Below the pieces are notes generated by a model. It did no database searches and was not told the DNA's origin. It saw only the letters and a list, made by a program, of their open reading frames with translations. 13,473 nt of DNA, taken from NCBI GenBank assembly GCA_011522945.1, contig WTHY01000147.1, positions 1 to 13,473 of the forward strand, written 5' to 3'. Shown piece after piece: positions 1-6,809 of this stretch. Positions within the stretch are counted from its first letter, which is position 1. Every line of letters starts with the position of its first letter. Source of the stretch: Alphaproteobacteria bacterium (GTDB taxonomy: Bacteria; Pseudomonadota; Alphaproteobacteria; Puniceispirillales; Puniceispirillaceae). Made by a program: the position numbers and the translations under genes.

Positions 1-690
1 CTTCAAAACAGGATAAAGGCAACTGCCAGCTTTGCCGCAGATGTTGCCCATGAGTTAAAAAATCCGCTTACCTCACTGCGCTCTGCAGTTGAAACTGTAC
101 ATATTGTGAAAGATAAAAAACGCCGTGATCAGCTCATGGATGTTATTTTGGCTGATATTAGCAGGCTTGATAGGCTCATCTCAGATATCTCGCAGGCAAG
201 CCGTGTTGATGCTGAACTTGCAGCCCCTGCGCCTGATTTGACAGATCTAAGAGACCTTATATCTAGCTGGGTAGACGTAACCTCAGATAGGCTGGCTGAT
301 TGCAAAATTACCTATAAGACATCAGACCAAGCCCTGCCAGTTCAGCTGCATACCGGGCGTATTGTGCAGATTTTAGATAATCTGCTTGATAATGCACTCA
401 GCTTTCATCCCTCTGAAAAACCATTAGAGCTTGCTGTTTATGCAGAAAAGACTATGGCAGTGGTCGAATTCGCAGATGCTGGGCCAGGCATATCCCCGCG
501 GAACCTAGAGCGCATCTTTGAACGTTTCTACACCGAAAGAAGCGGACAATCTGTTTTTGGGACGCATTCAGGGCTTGGCTTATCAATCGCACGTCAAATC
601 GCAGTTGCACATGGAGGCAGCCTTAATGTGCATAACCGAAAAGAGGGTGGTGCATGTTTCTGCCTAAAGCTGCCTTTGGTTAAGTCATAA
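1..690 (+). CDS. chvG: ChvG-type sensor histidine kinase, C-terminal part (5' end outside window)
   Basis: This is the transmitter half of a membrane sensor kinase. It autophosphorylates on His and would pass phosphate to a ChvI-type OmpR-family regulator. The reading frame is open from base 1 and gives 229 residues, so the periplasmic sensor, membrane segments and HAMP domain lie upstream of the window. The H-box reads FAADVAHELKNPLTSLRSAV (His about fragment residue 17), a wording typical of ChvG/ExoS. It is followed by the dimerisation-helix segment RLDRLISDISQASRVDAEL, also ChvG-like. The ATPase domain shows the N-box (ILDNLLDNALSF), G1 (DAGPGI), F-box (IFERFYTERS) and G2 (GLGLSIARQ). In alphaproteobacteria ChvG-ChvI responds to acid and envelope stress and is usually followed by hprK, which is absent here. 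The histidine kinase call is certain; the ChvG subtype is very likely from H-box wording and the rapZ neighbour. Confidence 0.9.
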   Translation, partial: LQNRIKATASFAADVAHELKNPLTSLRSAVETVHIVKDKKRRDQLMDVILADISRLDRLISDISQASRVDAELAAPAPDLTDLRDLISSWVDVTSDRLADCKITYKTSDQALPVQLHTGRIVQILDNLLDNALSFHPSEKPLELAVYAEKTMAVVEFADAGPGISPRNLERIFERFYTERSGQSVFGTHSGLGLSIARQIAVAHGGSLNVHNRKEGGACFCLKLPLVKS

Positions 691-714
691 CAGGCTCTAT
701 GCAAATCCTGTTTT
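689..714 (+). terminator. weak terminator-like hairpin after chvG
   Basis: A 6-bp inverted repeat (AACAGG at 689-694, CCTGTT at 707-712) with a 12-nt loop overlaps the chvG stop codon. It ends in a short T run (711-714) followed by AT-rich sequence. The stem is short and the loop long, so this is only a possible weak terminator. Confidence 0.25.
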
Positions 715-812
715 GATATAGTTTAAAAATACAATCACAGCCATGAGAGATTTGTGCTATGAATGTAAGTCAGGTGCGGTTCAAAGTCAGTTAGTGGAGG
801 CTGAACTTCAGT

Positions 813-1706
813 ATGACTGGTCTAGATACAAGTTCGGATTTTGAAAATGTACAGCTTGTTATTGTGGTTGGTCAGGCCGGTGCTGGCATGTCAACAGCCC
901 TTGGTATTTTGGCAGATGCTGGCTTCCGAACTGTAGATAACATCCCGCTTGCCCTTGTCGACCAGCTTGTTGCTCTTGAAGTGGAAACAGAAAAGCAGCG
1001 GCTGGCCATTACGGTAGATGTGCGGACAACTGGTTTTGCCGTTGCGGCTCTTATACAGCTTGTAAAAAATCGCCGGAGCCAGCTAGGTGCACGCTGTCAG
1101 CTTGTCTTTTTGGCTGCAGATGAGGGGGAAATATTAAAACGGTTTCAGTCAACACGGCGTCGACATCCTTTAGATATTGGGGGTGCGTTAGAGGCAGCTA
1201 TCTCTGAGGATAGAAATTTATTGGCATCCATTGTAGATTTTGCTGATATCATAATTGATACAACAGGAAGTGCGCCAAATAGTTTTCGGGCGATGCTGCT
1301 AACCCGCCTTGGTATTACACTTAGTCAGTCTATTCCACTCACGATTATCAGCTTTTCCTATAGGCGCGGCTTGCCAGAAACTGCAGATTTCATATTTGAC
1401 ATGCGTTTTGTGCGCAATCCGCACTGGTCACCTGATTTGCGGTCGAAGACGGGGCAAGATACAGCAGTTCAGGCATTTATTTCAGAGGACCCAAAATTTG
1501 CAGAATTTATGCTGAATTTAGAGCGTTTGCTGCAGAATGTCCTGAAACAATTTAATGCAGATGGAAAGGCAAATATGACAATTGCCTTTGGTTGTACAGG
1601 GGGTAAGCATCGTTCTGTAGCTGCTGCTGAGATATTTGCAGAGCAGGTCTCTCAGGATGGCCTTCGCTTCCAGTTGGTCCATCGGGAGTTGGATAATAGC
1701 CTCTAA
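813..1706 (+). CDS. rapZ: RapZ/YvcJ-family protein with degenerate P-loop
   Basis: RapZ family members have an N-terminal P-loop kinase-like domain and a C-terminal domain that, in E. coli, binds glucosamine-6-phosphate and the sRNA GlmZ. The 297-residue length is normal. The C-terminal domain is well conserved: FDMRFVRNPHW (about 195-205), a TGQD segment (213-216) and GCTGGKHRSV (260-269). In the N-terminal domain the Walker A region reads GQAGAGMST (20-28), with Met26 where the invariant Lys (or Arg in some alphaproteobacteria) is expected. The FLDA-type motif reads FLAAD (99-103), with Ala for Asp. VDNIPL and RRRHPL are retained. ATG 813 is the first usable start, because an in-frame stop lies at 792-794; GGAGG at 796-800 is a ribosome site with rather long spacing. 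The gene stands alone, without the hprK, EIIA and HPr genes that usually flank it. It is probably an RNA- or metabolite-binding regulator with lost or altered nucleotide use; the last point is inference. Confidence 0.92.
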   Translation: MTGLDTSSDFENVQLVIVVGQAGAGMSTALGILADAGFRTVDNIPLALVDQLVALEVETEKQRLAITVDVRTTGFAVAALIQLVKNRRSQLGARCQLVFLAADEGEILKRFQSTRRRHPLDIGGALEAAISEDRNLLASIVDFADIIIDTTGSAPNSFRAMLLTRLGITLSQSIPLTIISFSYRRGLPETADFIFDMRFVRNPHWSPDLRSKTGQDTAVQAFISEDPKFAEFMLNLERLLQNVLKQFNADGKANMTIAFGCTGGKHRSVAAAEIFAEQVSQDGLRFQLVHRELDNSL

Positions 1707-1737
1707 ATTGGCCTGAGCTTATCTTTTCTTGTCATAT

Positions 1738-1760
1738 GGGTGGTCAGACGCCCTTGTTTC
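1738..1760 (+). terminator. possible weak terminator after rapZ
   Basis: GGGTG (1738-1742) can pair with CGCCC (1749-1753), giving a 5-bp GC-rich stem with one G-U pair and a 6-nt loop, followed by TTGTTTC. It lies 31 nt after the rapZ stop. The short stem and interrupted T run make it only a candidate. Confidence 0.3.
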
Positions 1761-1762
1761 TG

Positions 1763-1845
1763 CTAGATAAGCGCTAAATTATGCCGATATAAGCATATTT
1801 GCAGCGCTATCGCATGGCTGAGATTTAAGCCTAGACAAGCGCTAA
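1763..1845 (+). repeat. pair of 15-nt direct repeats in ahcY leader
   Basis: CTAGATAAGCGCTAA at 1763-1777 recurs as CTAGACAAGCGCTAA at 1831-1845, matching at 14 of 15 positions, with starts 68 nt apart. Each contains the palindrome AGCGCT, and a third AGCGCT lies between them at 1803-1808. The second copy ends 22 nt before the ahcY start codon. Two close copies in a promoter or leader region suggest either twin operator sites for a regulator or a structured RNA. No known regulator motif was recognised. Confidence 0.5.
1766..1811 (+). promoter_or_regulatory. long imperfect hairpin in ahcY leader
   Basis: The left arm 1766-1784 and right arm 1793-1811 form about 17 base pairs: GATA/TATC, GCGCT/AGCGC, AAAT/ATTT and ATGC/GCAT. 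They are interrupted by single-base bulges at 1770 and 1780 and a 2-nt bulge at 1801-1802, with an 8-nt loop. The right arm's AGCGCT could instead pair with the AGCGCT of the downstream repeat (1838-1843), enclosing a small GGCT/AGCC hairpin (1816-1831). Mutually exclusive folds just upstream of the ribosome site would suit cis-regulation of ahcY. There is no T run, so it is not a simple terminator. It does not match the SAH or SAM-II riboswitch consensus as I remember them. Confidence 0.4.
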
Positions 1846-1857
1846 GCACCAAAATTT

Positions 1858-1861
1858 GGAG
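1858..1861 (+). promoter_or_regulatory. ribosome binding site deciding the ahcY start
   Basis: GGAG lies 6 nt before ATG 1868. The alternative in-frame TTG at 1856 overlaps this site and would add four residues not typical of AhcY, so ATG 1868 is preferred. Confidence 0.75.
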
Positions 1862-1867
1862 ATATAT

Positions 1868-3262
1868 ATGACACAGGATTACGTCGTAGCCGACATCAGC
1901 TTGGCTGATTGGGGTCGCAAAGAAATTCGTATTGCTGAGGGCGAAATGCCAGGATTAATGGCGCTTCGCGAGGAATATGCAGGTCAAAAGCCACTTGCTG
2001 GCGCCCGTATTGCCGGCTCTTTGCATATGACGATTCAGACCGCAGTGCTCATTGAAACATTAGCTGATCTAGGTGCTGATATCCGCTGGTCATCTTGTAA
2101 TATTTTTTCAACACAAGATCAGGCTGCAGCAGCAATCGCTGAAAGAGGTATTCCTGTTTTCGCTATTAAAGGTGAGACATTAGAGGAATATTGGGCTTAT
2201 GTTGACAAGGTGTTCGACTGGAGCGACGGCGCGCCTGCCAACATGATTTTGGATGATGGCGGAGATGCCACAATGTATATCCTGCTCGGCTCTCGTATGG
2301 AAGCTGGTGAAGATGTCCTAGCAGAGCCTGCTTCTGAGGAAGAAGAATATCTGAAAGCACAATTGCAAAAACGGCTTGCATCAAGCCCAGGCTGGTTCAC
2401 ACGTCAGCGCGATGCCATTCGCGGCGTTTCAGAGGAAACAACAACAGGGGTTCTGCGCCTCTATCAGCTAGCTGAAAAGAACATGCTGCCATTCCCGGCA
2501 ATTAATGTGAATGACTCTGTAACAAAATCAAAATTTGATAATCTATATGGCTGCCGTGAATCACTTGTTGATGGTCTGCGCCGTGCTACAGATGTTATGC
2601 TGGCTGGCAAAGTTGCTGTTGTGGCTGGCTATGGTGATGTGGGTAAAGGCTCTGCTGCGTCTCTGCGTCAAGGTGGTGCACGTGTCATGGTAACAGAGGT
2701 TGACCCAATCTGTGCGCTGCAAGCTGCTATGGAAGGTTATGAGGTTGTGACCATGGAAGATGCTGCATCAAAAGCAGATATCTTTGTAACAGCAACTGGC
2801 AATAAAGATGTTATCACACTTGATCATATGCGTGAGATGAAAGACCGGGCAATTGTCTGTAATATTGGCCATTTTGACAATGAAATTCAGGTTTCATCTC
2901 TTGCCAATTATGCATGGCACGAAGTCAAGCCACAGGTTGATGAAGTCGAATTTCCAGATGGCAAGCGCATGATTCTACTCGCAAAGGGCCGTTTGGTGAA
3001 CCTAGCCTGTGCAACAGGCCACCCATCCTTTGTCATGTCAGCATCATTTACCAATCAGGTACTTGCACAGATCGAGCTTTGGCAGGACGCTGAAAAATAC
3101 GAAAACAGCGTTTATACACTGCCACGCCATCTAGATGAAAAAGTGGCAGCTCTGCATCTTGCCAAGGTTGGTGCAAAGCTCACTGAGCTTAAGCAAGACC
3201 AAGCTGCTTATATAGGAGTTGAGCAGGCTGGTCCGTTTAAATCAGAGCAGTACCGTTACTAG
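1868..3262 (+). CDS. ahcY: S-adenosylhomocysteine hydrolase (adenosylhomocysteinase)
   Basis: This cytosolic NAD-dependent enzyme splits S-adenosylhomocysteine, the product of methyltransferases, into homocysteine and adenosine. It thereby sustains the methyl cycle. The protein has 464 residues, normal for the bacterial form with the roughly 40-residue insertion, seen here as the acidic segment EDVLAEPASEEEEYLKAQLQ. Key features are SLHMT with the catalytic His (about 53), DDGGD, SEETTTGVLRLY, and NVNDSVTKSKFDN with the catalytic Lys and Asp. The NAD-binding Rossmann loop is GYGDVGKGSA, followed by ATGNKDVI and SFTNQVLAQIELW. The C-terminus KSEQYRY supplies the Lys and Tyr that reach the neighbouring subunit's NAD site. 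The start begins MTQDYVVADISLADWGRKEI, matching alphaproteobacterial homologues. A repeat-rich leader precedes it, and a hairpin overlaps its stop codon before tsaE. Function is secure. Confidence 0.98.
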   Translation: MTQDYVVADISLADWGRKEIRIAEGEMPGLMALREEYAGQKPLAGARIAGSLHMTIQTAVLIETLADLGADIRWSSCNIFSTQDQAAAAIAERGIPVFAIKGETLEEYWAYVDKVFDWSDGAPANMILDDGGDATMYILLGSRMEAGEDVLAEPASEEEEYLKAQLQKRLASSPGWFTRQRDAIRGVSEETTTGVLRLYQLAEKNMLPFPAINVNDSVTKSKFDNLYGCRESLVDGLRRATDVMLAGKVAVVAGYGDVGKGSAASLRQGGARVMVTEVDPICALQAAMEGYEVVTMEDAASKADIFVTATGNKDVITLDHMREMKDRAIVCNIGHFDNEIQVSSLANYAWHEVKPQVDEVEFPDGKRMILLAKGRLVNLACATGHPSFVMSASFTNQVLAQIELWQDAEKYENSVYTLPRHLDEKVAALHLAKVGAKLTELKQDQAAYIGVEQAGPFKSEQYRY

Positions 3263-3281
3263 CCGTCAGCTAGGCTAGTAA
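3256..3281 (+). promoter_or_regulatory. 9-bp perfect inverted repeat between ahcY and tsaE
   Basis: TTACTAGCC (3256-3264) and GGCTAGTAA (3273-3281) form a perfect 9-bp stem with an 8-nt loop. It covers the ahcY stop codon and ends one base before the tsaE ATG. It lacks a T run, so it is not a classic terminator. By position it would mask the tsaE initiation region, where no clear Shine-Dalgarno is visible. It could reduce tsaE translation, protect the ahcY 3' end, or bind a dimeric protein. Confidence 0.45.
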
Positions 3282-3282
3282 A

Positions 3283-3777
3283 ATGGCGATGAAACTTCAT
3301 ATTGAAGGCCTGGCCGATACTGAACGGCTGGGCCTTTTATTATCTGGCCTGTTTCGCCCTGGTATATGTTTTACGTTACATGGCCCTTTAGGTGCTGGAA
3401 AATCGGCACTTGCCCGTGCCATGGTGTCTGCTGGTTGTGGCGAGACAGGTGATATTCCAAGCCCTACATTTACGTTAGTCCAAACATATGAAATGCCGGA
3501 TAGTACTGCGGTCTGGCATATGGATTTGTATCGTTTGAAGGATCTTAATGAGGCATTAGCGCTCGGTATTGAAGATGCGTTTTATGAGGCTGTTTGTCTG
3601 GTGGAATGGCCAGATAGGCTCAATGGATTCCTGCCAGCTAATACAGTCTCAGTTGAAATTGCATTTGACGAGGCCTCTGACACAGCCCGCAAATTTATAA
3701 TTGATGGCCCTGACGCGCTTTTACAACAAATACAAAAGCTGGATATAGACGGTTTTCTGGTCGCAAAGCAGCATTGA
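3283..3777 (+). CDS. tsaE: tRNA t6A biosynthesis ATPase TsaE
   Basis: TsaE is the ATPase partner of TsaB and TsaD. It drives turnover of the complex that places threonylcarbamoyl on A37 of ANN-decoding tRNAs. The 164-residue protein shows Walker A GPLGAGKSALAR (Lys40), switch-like SPTFTLVQTYE (60-70), WHMDLYRL (78-85) and LVEWPDRL (106-113), the family hallmarks in order. ATG 3283 gives MAMKLHIEGL; ATG 3289, two codons later, is an equally possible start, and neither has a clear ribosome site. It lies 20 nt after ahcY behind a hairpin. In many alphaproteobacteria tsaE is followed by amgK and a MurU-like nucleotidyltransferase, but here addB follows after 59 nt. Confidence 0.95.
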   Translation: MAMKLHIEGLADTERLGLLLSGLFRPGICFTLHGPLGAGKSALARAMVSAGCGETGDIPSPTFTLVQTYEMPDSTAVWHMDLYRLKDLNEALALGIEDAFYEAVCLVEWPDRLNGFLPANTVSVEIAFDEASDTARKFIIDGPDALLQQIQKLDIDGFLVAKQH

Positions 3778-3836
3778 TAGGGTCTGACAAAAATAGCTAG
3801 AGTTGGTTCTGTTATTGCGCGGCGTTACGGCTTATA

Positions 3837-6809
3837 ATGACTGTTATGATACGACAGGCATTTTACACCATTCCGGCAGGCCAACCTTTTGCAGAGGATT
3901 TGGCAAGAGGTGTGATGCTTTTATGTCCTGACCCTGTGAAGCTGGCTAAGGCGACAATTTTACTCCCATCTCAACGGACAGTAAAAACAACGAGAGATGC
4001 GTTTTTGTCTGTTCTGGACGGAAAAGCAGCGCTTCTGCCGCAAATGCGGGCCTTAGGTGATTTGGATTCTGAAATGTCCGAATTCATGCGTCTGACCACT
4101 GGTATGGGAAGTGAGATTCCACTAGCCATTTCGCCATTGGGCAGGCATTTTTTGCTTGCAGCGCAAATACGCAAATTTCCTATTGGAGGTGCTTTGCCCT
4201 CAGCTGCACAAGCATTATCGCTTGCAGAAAGTCTCGCTAGCCTGATTGATCAGCTTCATGGTGCCGGTACAAAATTATCTGAATTGCAGACAATTCTGCC
4301 AGATGATTTGGCACAGCATTGGCAGGATATATATAAATTCTTGCAAATTGTTATGCAGTTTTGGCCAGATTTGCTTGCAGGGCGTGGTGAGATTGATCCT
4401 GCTGACAGGCAGATGCGTCTTTTGCAGATGCAAATTGCCATCTGGTCAGACACACCGCCTGAAGATCTTGTGGTTCTGGCCGGCTCAACAGGGTCCTTAC
4501 AAGGCACTCGTGATATGATGCAACTTATTAGCAGCCTGCCAAATGGCATGGTTGTCTTTCCTGGTTTAGAGGCAAGCTCAGATTGGGGCGGCAAGATATC
4601 TGAAATGCGCGAGGATTTTGATGTAATTCGCCATACTGCCACACATCCTTTATCCATGTTGAGTGAAACATTAGAGGCTATCGGCTGCAAAGTTGATGAG
4701 ATTGATCTTTGGCCGGGATGTGATGCGACAACAGTGCAAAAAAATAGGCCGGTCCGTCAGTTTCTGACAGAGCTCTTCCGGCCCGCCGAGCAAACAGCCA
4801 GATGGCGTCGGTTACGTGAATTACATCCAGAGATTGATCATAAGGCTGTAGCTGGCCTGCACAGAATGACAGCTGCAAATGATCATGAAGAGGCAGCTTT
4901 GATTGCCAGCCTGATGCGAGAGACACTTGAGACACCGGAAAAAACAGCAATGCTGGTGACGCCGGATAGAGGGTTGGCACAACTTGTTATGGCAGCCTTA
5001 TCACGCTGGGGTATTACGGTTGATGATACAGCTGGCCAGCCTCTATCTGATACGAGCACAGGGCGGTTTCTGTTGTTATTGGCAGAATTGCCCTCTGCTG
5101 AGAGCCAAATACTGGCTTTGTTGAATCTGTTGAAACACCCTCTTGCAGCCTGCGGTTTATCAAGAGGACAATTTCTAAACAAATTACGGCAGTTAGAATT
5201 GCATGCCTGTCGAGGGGTGCTACAGGATCGTAGTCTTGATGGCATCATGCCTCGTCTCAAAGAGCATGCTGATTTAGGTGTATTTTATAAGGCGCATATA
5301 GATGCCATTATTACGCCATTTCTAGCAGCCTGCAGATCAGGTGCCGACCTACCAAAACTAGCAGCCATTCTTGCTGAGACAGCTGAAAGACTGGCAGCGA
5401 CTGAGACAGACCCGTCAGGCGCCATGCGGCTTTATGATGGGCCTGCAGGCGCAGAAGCGGCAACATTTCTGGCAAGTTTGGAAGATGCAAACACGGCCTA
5501 TCAGGTAGATATAGACAGCCTAGCGCCAGCTTTGCGAAGTTTGATGTCTCGGATATCTGTGCGGTCGGCCCACAAAAAACATCCACGCCTGTCTATTTTG
5601 GGAACAGTGGAAGCACGTATGCAGCAAGCTGACAGGCTCATATTAAGTGGTTTGAATGAGGGTGTTTGGCCACCAGCACAAAGTCAGGATTTCTGGATGA
5701 ATGGCGCTGCCCGCAAAGACTTGAATCTACCAAATCTCTATTGGCGCGCCGGTCTTGCAGCACATGATTTTTTCATGGCGGCGGCACAAAAGGAAGTATT
5801 TTTAACACGGGCGAACCGGTCTAATGACGCGCCAACACGGCCAAGCCGGTTTTTATCTCGGTTGCAAGCCGTATTAACAGCAACACAGCTTGAAACCTAT
5901 GTGCCAGATGAAATTCCGGCAAGATTGCAGGCTTGTCTTACTGCAGACAGGCAAGGGCTTGTTGTGCCTGTTGACCCACCTGCGCCAAGACCGCCAAGCG
6001 AAAAACGACCGCGGAAGTTTTCAGCAACCGAATTTGATAAATGGATTACAGATCCCTACGCCATTTACGCAAAACATATATTGGGATTGAAGGCATTAAG
6101 GCCGATTGACGAGGTGCCAGGCCCGGCCTTGCGCGGTGAAATTGTCCATAGTCTTTTGGCAGATATCAGCAAATCTGTTGATACGCCAGATCTTGTATCA
6201 AAGCGTCTATTATCTAAATGGGATGCACAGCCTGTTATTACCCGTTTTTGGTCTCAGCGCATGTTAGAGATTGTGGATTGGTTCATAGAGCAACATCAGG
6301 CACGCAGCTCTGATATGTTGACTTTGCTGATAGAAGAGCGGGGTGAAATCTCGCTTCATACGGCATTTGGAGACTTTATGATTAGTGCCAGGGCAGATCG
6401 TATTGAAAGACGCTTAGACGGGCAGGTTGATGTAATCGATTTTAAAACAGGCCAGCCGCCTAGCAAAGCACAAGTATCATCTATGCGTAAAACGCAGATG
6501 CTTGTTGAGGCTCTGATTATAGCAAAAGGTGGTTTTCGAGATGTGCCAGCTGGTGCTGAGATTCGCAGCCTCGAATATTGGCATTTAGAGGGGAAGCCGG
6601 ATAATGGCGGAGACAGAAAGCCTGTGCTTCCAGACAGGTTTGATATAGAAGAAATTGAAACGCATATCCGCAGCCTGTTTGAAATATTTTCTAATGCCGA
6701 TACACCCTATTTGTCTGAGCCAAATGTGCGGGCAAAGCCAGACTTCTCAGATGTACGACATTTAGCACGCATACGTGAGTGGCGGGCGACGGAGGTTGGT
6801 GATGACTGA
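3837..6809 (+). CDS. addB: Double-strand break repair protein AddB (alphaproteobacterial type)
   Basis: AddB is the second subunit of the AddAB helicase-nuclease, which resects double-strand DNA ends up to a Chi-like site and prepares them for RecA. It is a diverged helicase-like protein with a C-terminal nuclease. The 990-residue length is normal for the alphaproteobacterial family. The N-terminal strand ILLPSQRTVKTTRDAFL (about 41-57) replaces a clear Walker A. A UvrD-like region contains RLILSGLNEGVWPP (about 600-612). The RecB-type nuclease near the C-terminus shows GEIVHSLL (His771), RADR (Asp854) and VIDFKTG (Asp868, Lys870), so its active site is complete. ATG 3837 gives MTVMIRQAFYTIPAG; ATG 3846 is also possible and fits the family start well. 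No strong ribosome site precedes either. The stop overlaps the addA start by 8 nt, so the two are translationally coupled. Confidence 0.95.
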   Translation: MTVMIRQAFYTIPAGQPFAEDLARGVMLLCPDPVKLAKATILLPSQRTVKTTRDAFLSVLDGKAALLPQMRALGDLDSEMSEFMRLTTGMGSEIPLAISPLGRHFLLAAQIRKFPIGGALPSAAQALSLAESLASLIDQLHGAGTKLSELQTILPDDLAQHWQDIYKFLQIVMQFWPDLLAGRGEIDPADRQMRLLQMQIAIWSDTPPEDLVVLAGSTGSLQGTRDMMQLISSLPNGMVVFPGLEASSDWGGKISEMREDFDVIRHTATHPLSMLSETLEAIGCKVDEIDLWPGCDATTVQKNRPVRQFLTELFRPAEQTARWRRLRELHPEIDHKAVAGLHRMTAANDHEEAALIASLMRETLETPEKTAMLVTPDRGLAQLVMAALSRWGITVDDTAGQPLSDTSTGRFLLLLAELPSAESQILALLNLLKHPLAACGLSRGQFLNKLRQLELHACRGVLQDRSLDGIMPRLKEHADLGVFYKAHIDAIITPFLAACRSGADLPKLAAILAETAERLAATETDPSGAMRLYDGPAGAEAATFLASLEDANTAYQVDIDSLAPALRSLMSRISVRSAHKKHPRLSILGTVEARMQQADRLILSGLNEGVWPPAQSQDFWMNGAARKDLNLPNLYWRAGLAAHDFFMAAAQKEVFLTRANRSNDAPTRPSRFLSRLQAVLTATQLETYVPDEIPARLQACLTADRQGLVVPVDPPAPRPPSEKRPRKFSATEFDKWITDPYAIYAKHILGLKALRPIDEVPGPALRGEIVHSLLADISKSVDTPDLVSKRLLSKWDAQPVITRFWSQRMLEIVDWFIEQHQARSSDMLTLLIEERGEISLHTAFGDFMISARADRIERRLDGQVDVIDFKTGQPPSKAQVSSMRKTQMLVEALIIAKGGFRDVPAGAEIRSLEYWHLEGKPDNGGDRKPVLPDRFDIEEIETHIRSLFEIFSNADTPYLSEPNVRAKPDFSDVRHLARIREWRATEVGDD
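6791..6795 (+). promoter_or_regulatory. ribosome binding site deciding the addA start
   Basis: GGAGG inside the end of addB lies 6 nt before ATG 6802. This supports ATG 6802 over the in-frame GTG at 6775, which would add nine residues (MSGGRRRLV) lacking family similarity. Confidence 0.8.

Noticed and set aside
743..844. Short open frame of 33 codons between chvG and rapZ
   Set aside because: No ribosome site, no recognisable similarity, and it overlaps the rapZ start in another frame; it is not an hprK remnant as far as can be seen.
1707..1867. Known SAH or SAM-II riboswitch before ahcY
   Set aside because: The conserved cores of these classes, as I remember them, are not present; only unclassified repeats and hairpins are seen.
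4256..4690. Antisense open frame of 144 codons inside addB
   Set aside because: It lies wholly within the well-supported addB gene, has no family motifs and no ribosome site; it is a shadow frame.
6775..6801. GTG 6775 as the addA start
   Set aside because: ATG 6802 has a strong GGAGG at correct spacing and the usual overlap with the addB stop; the extra nine residues are not family-like.
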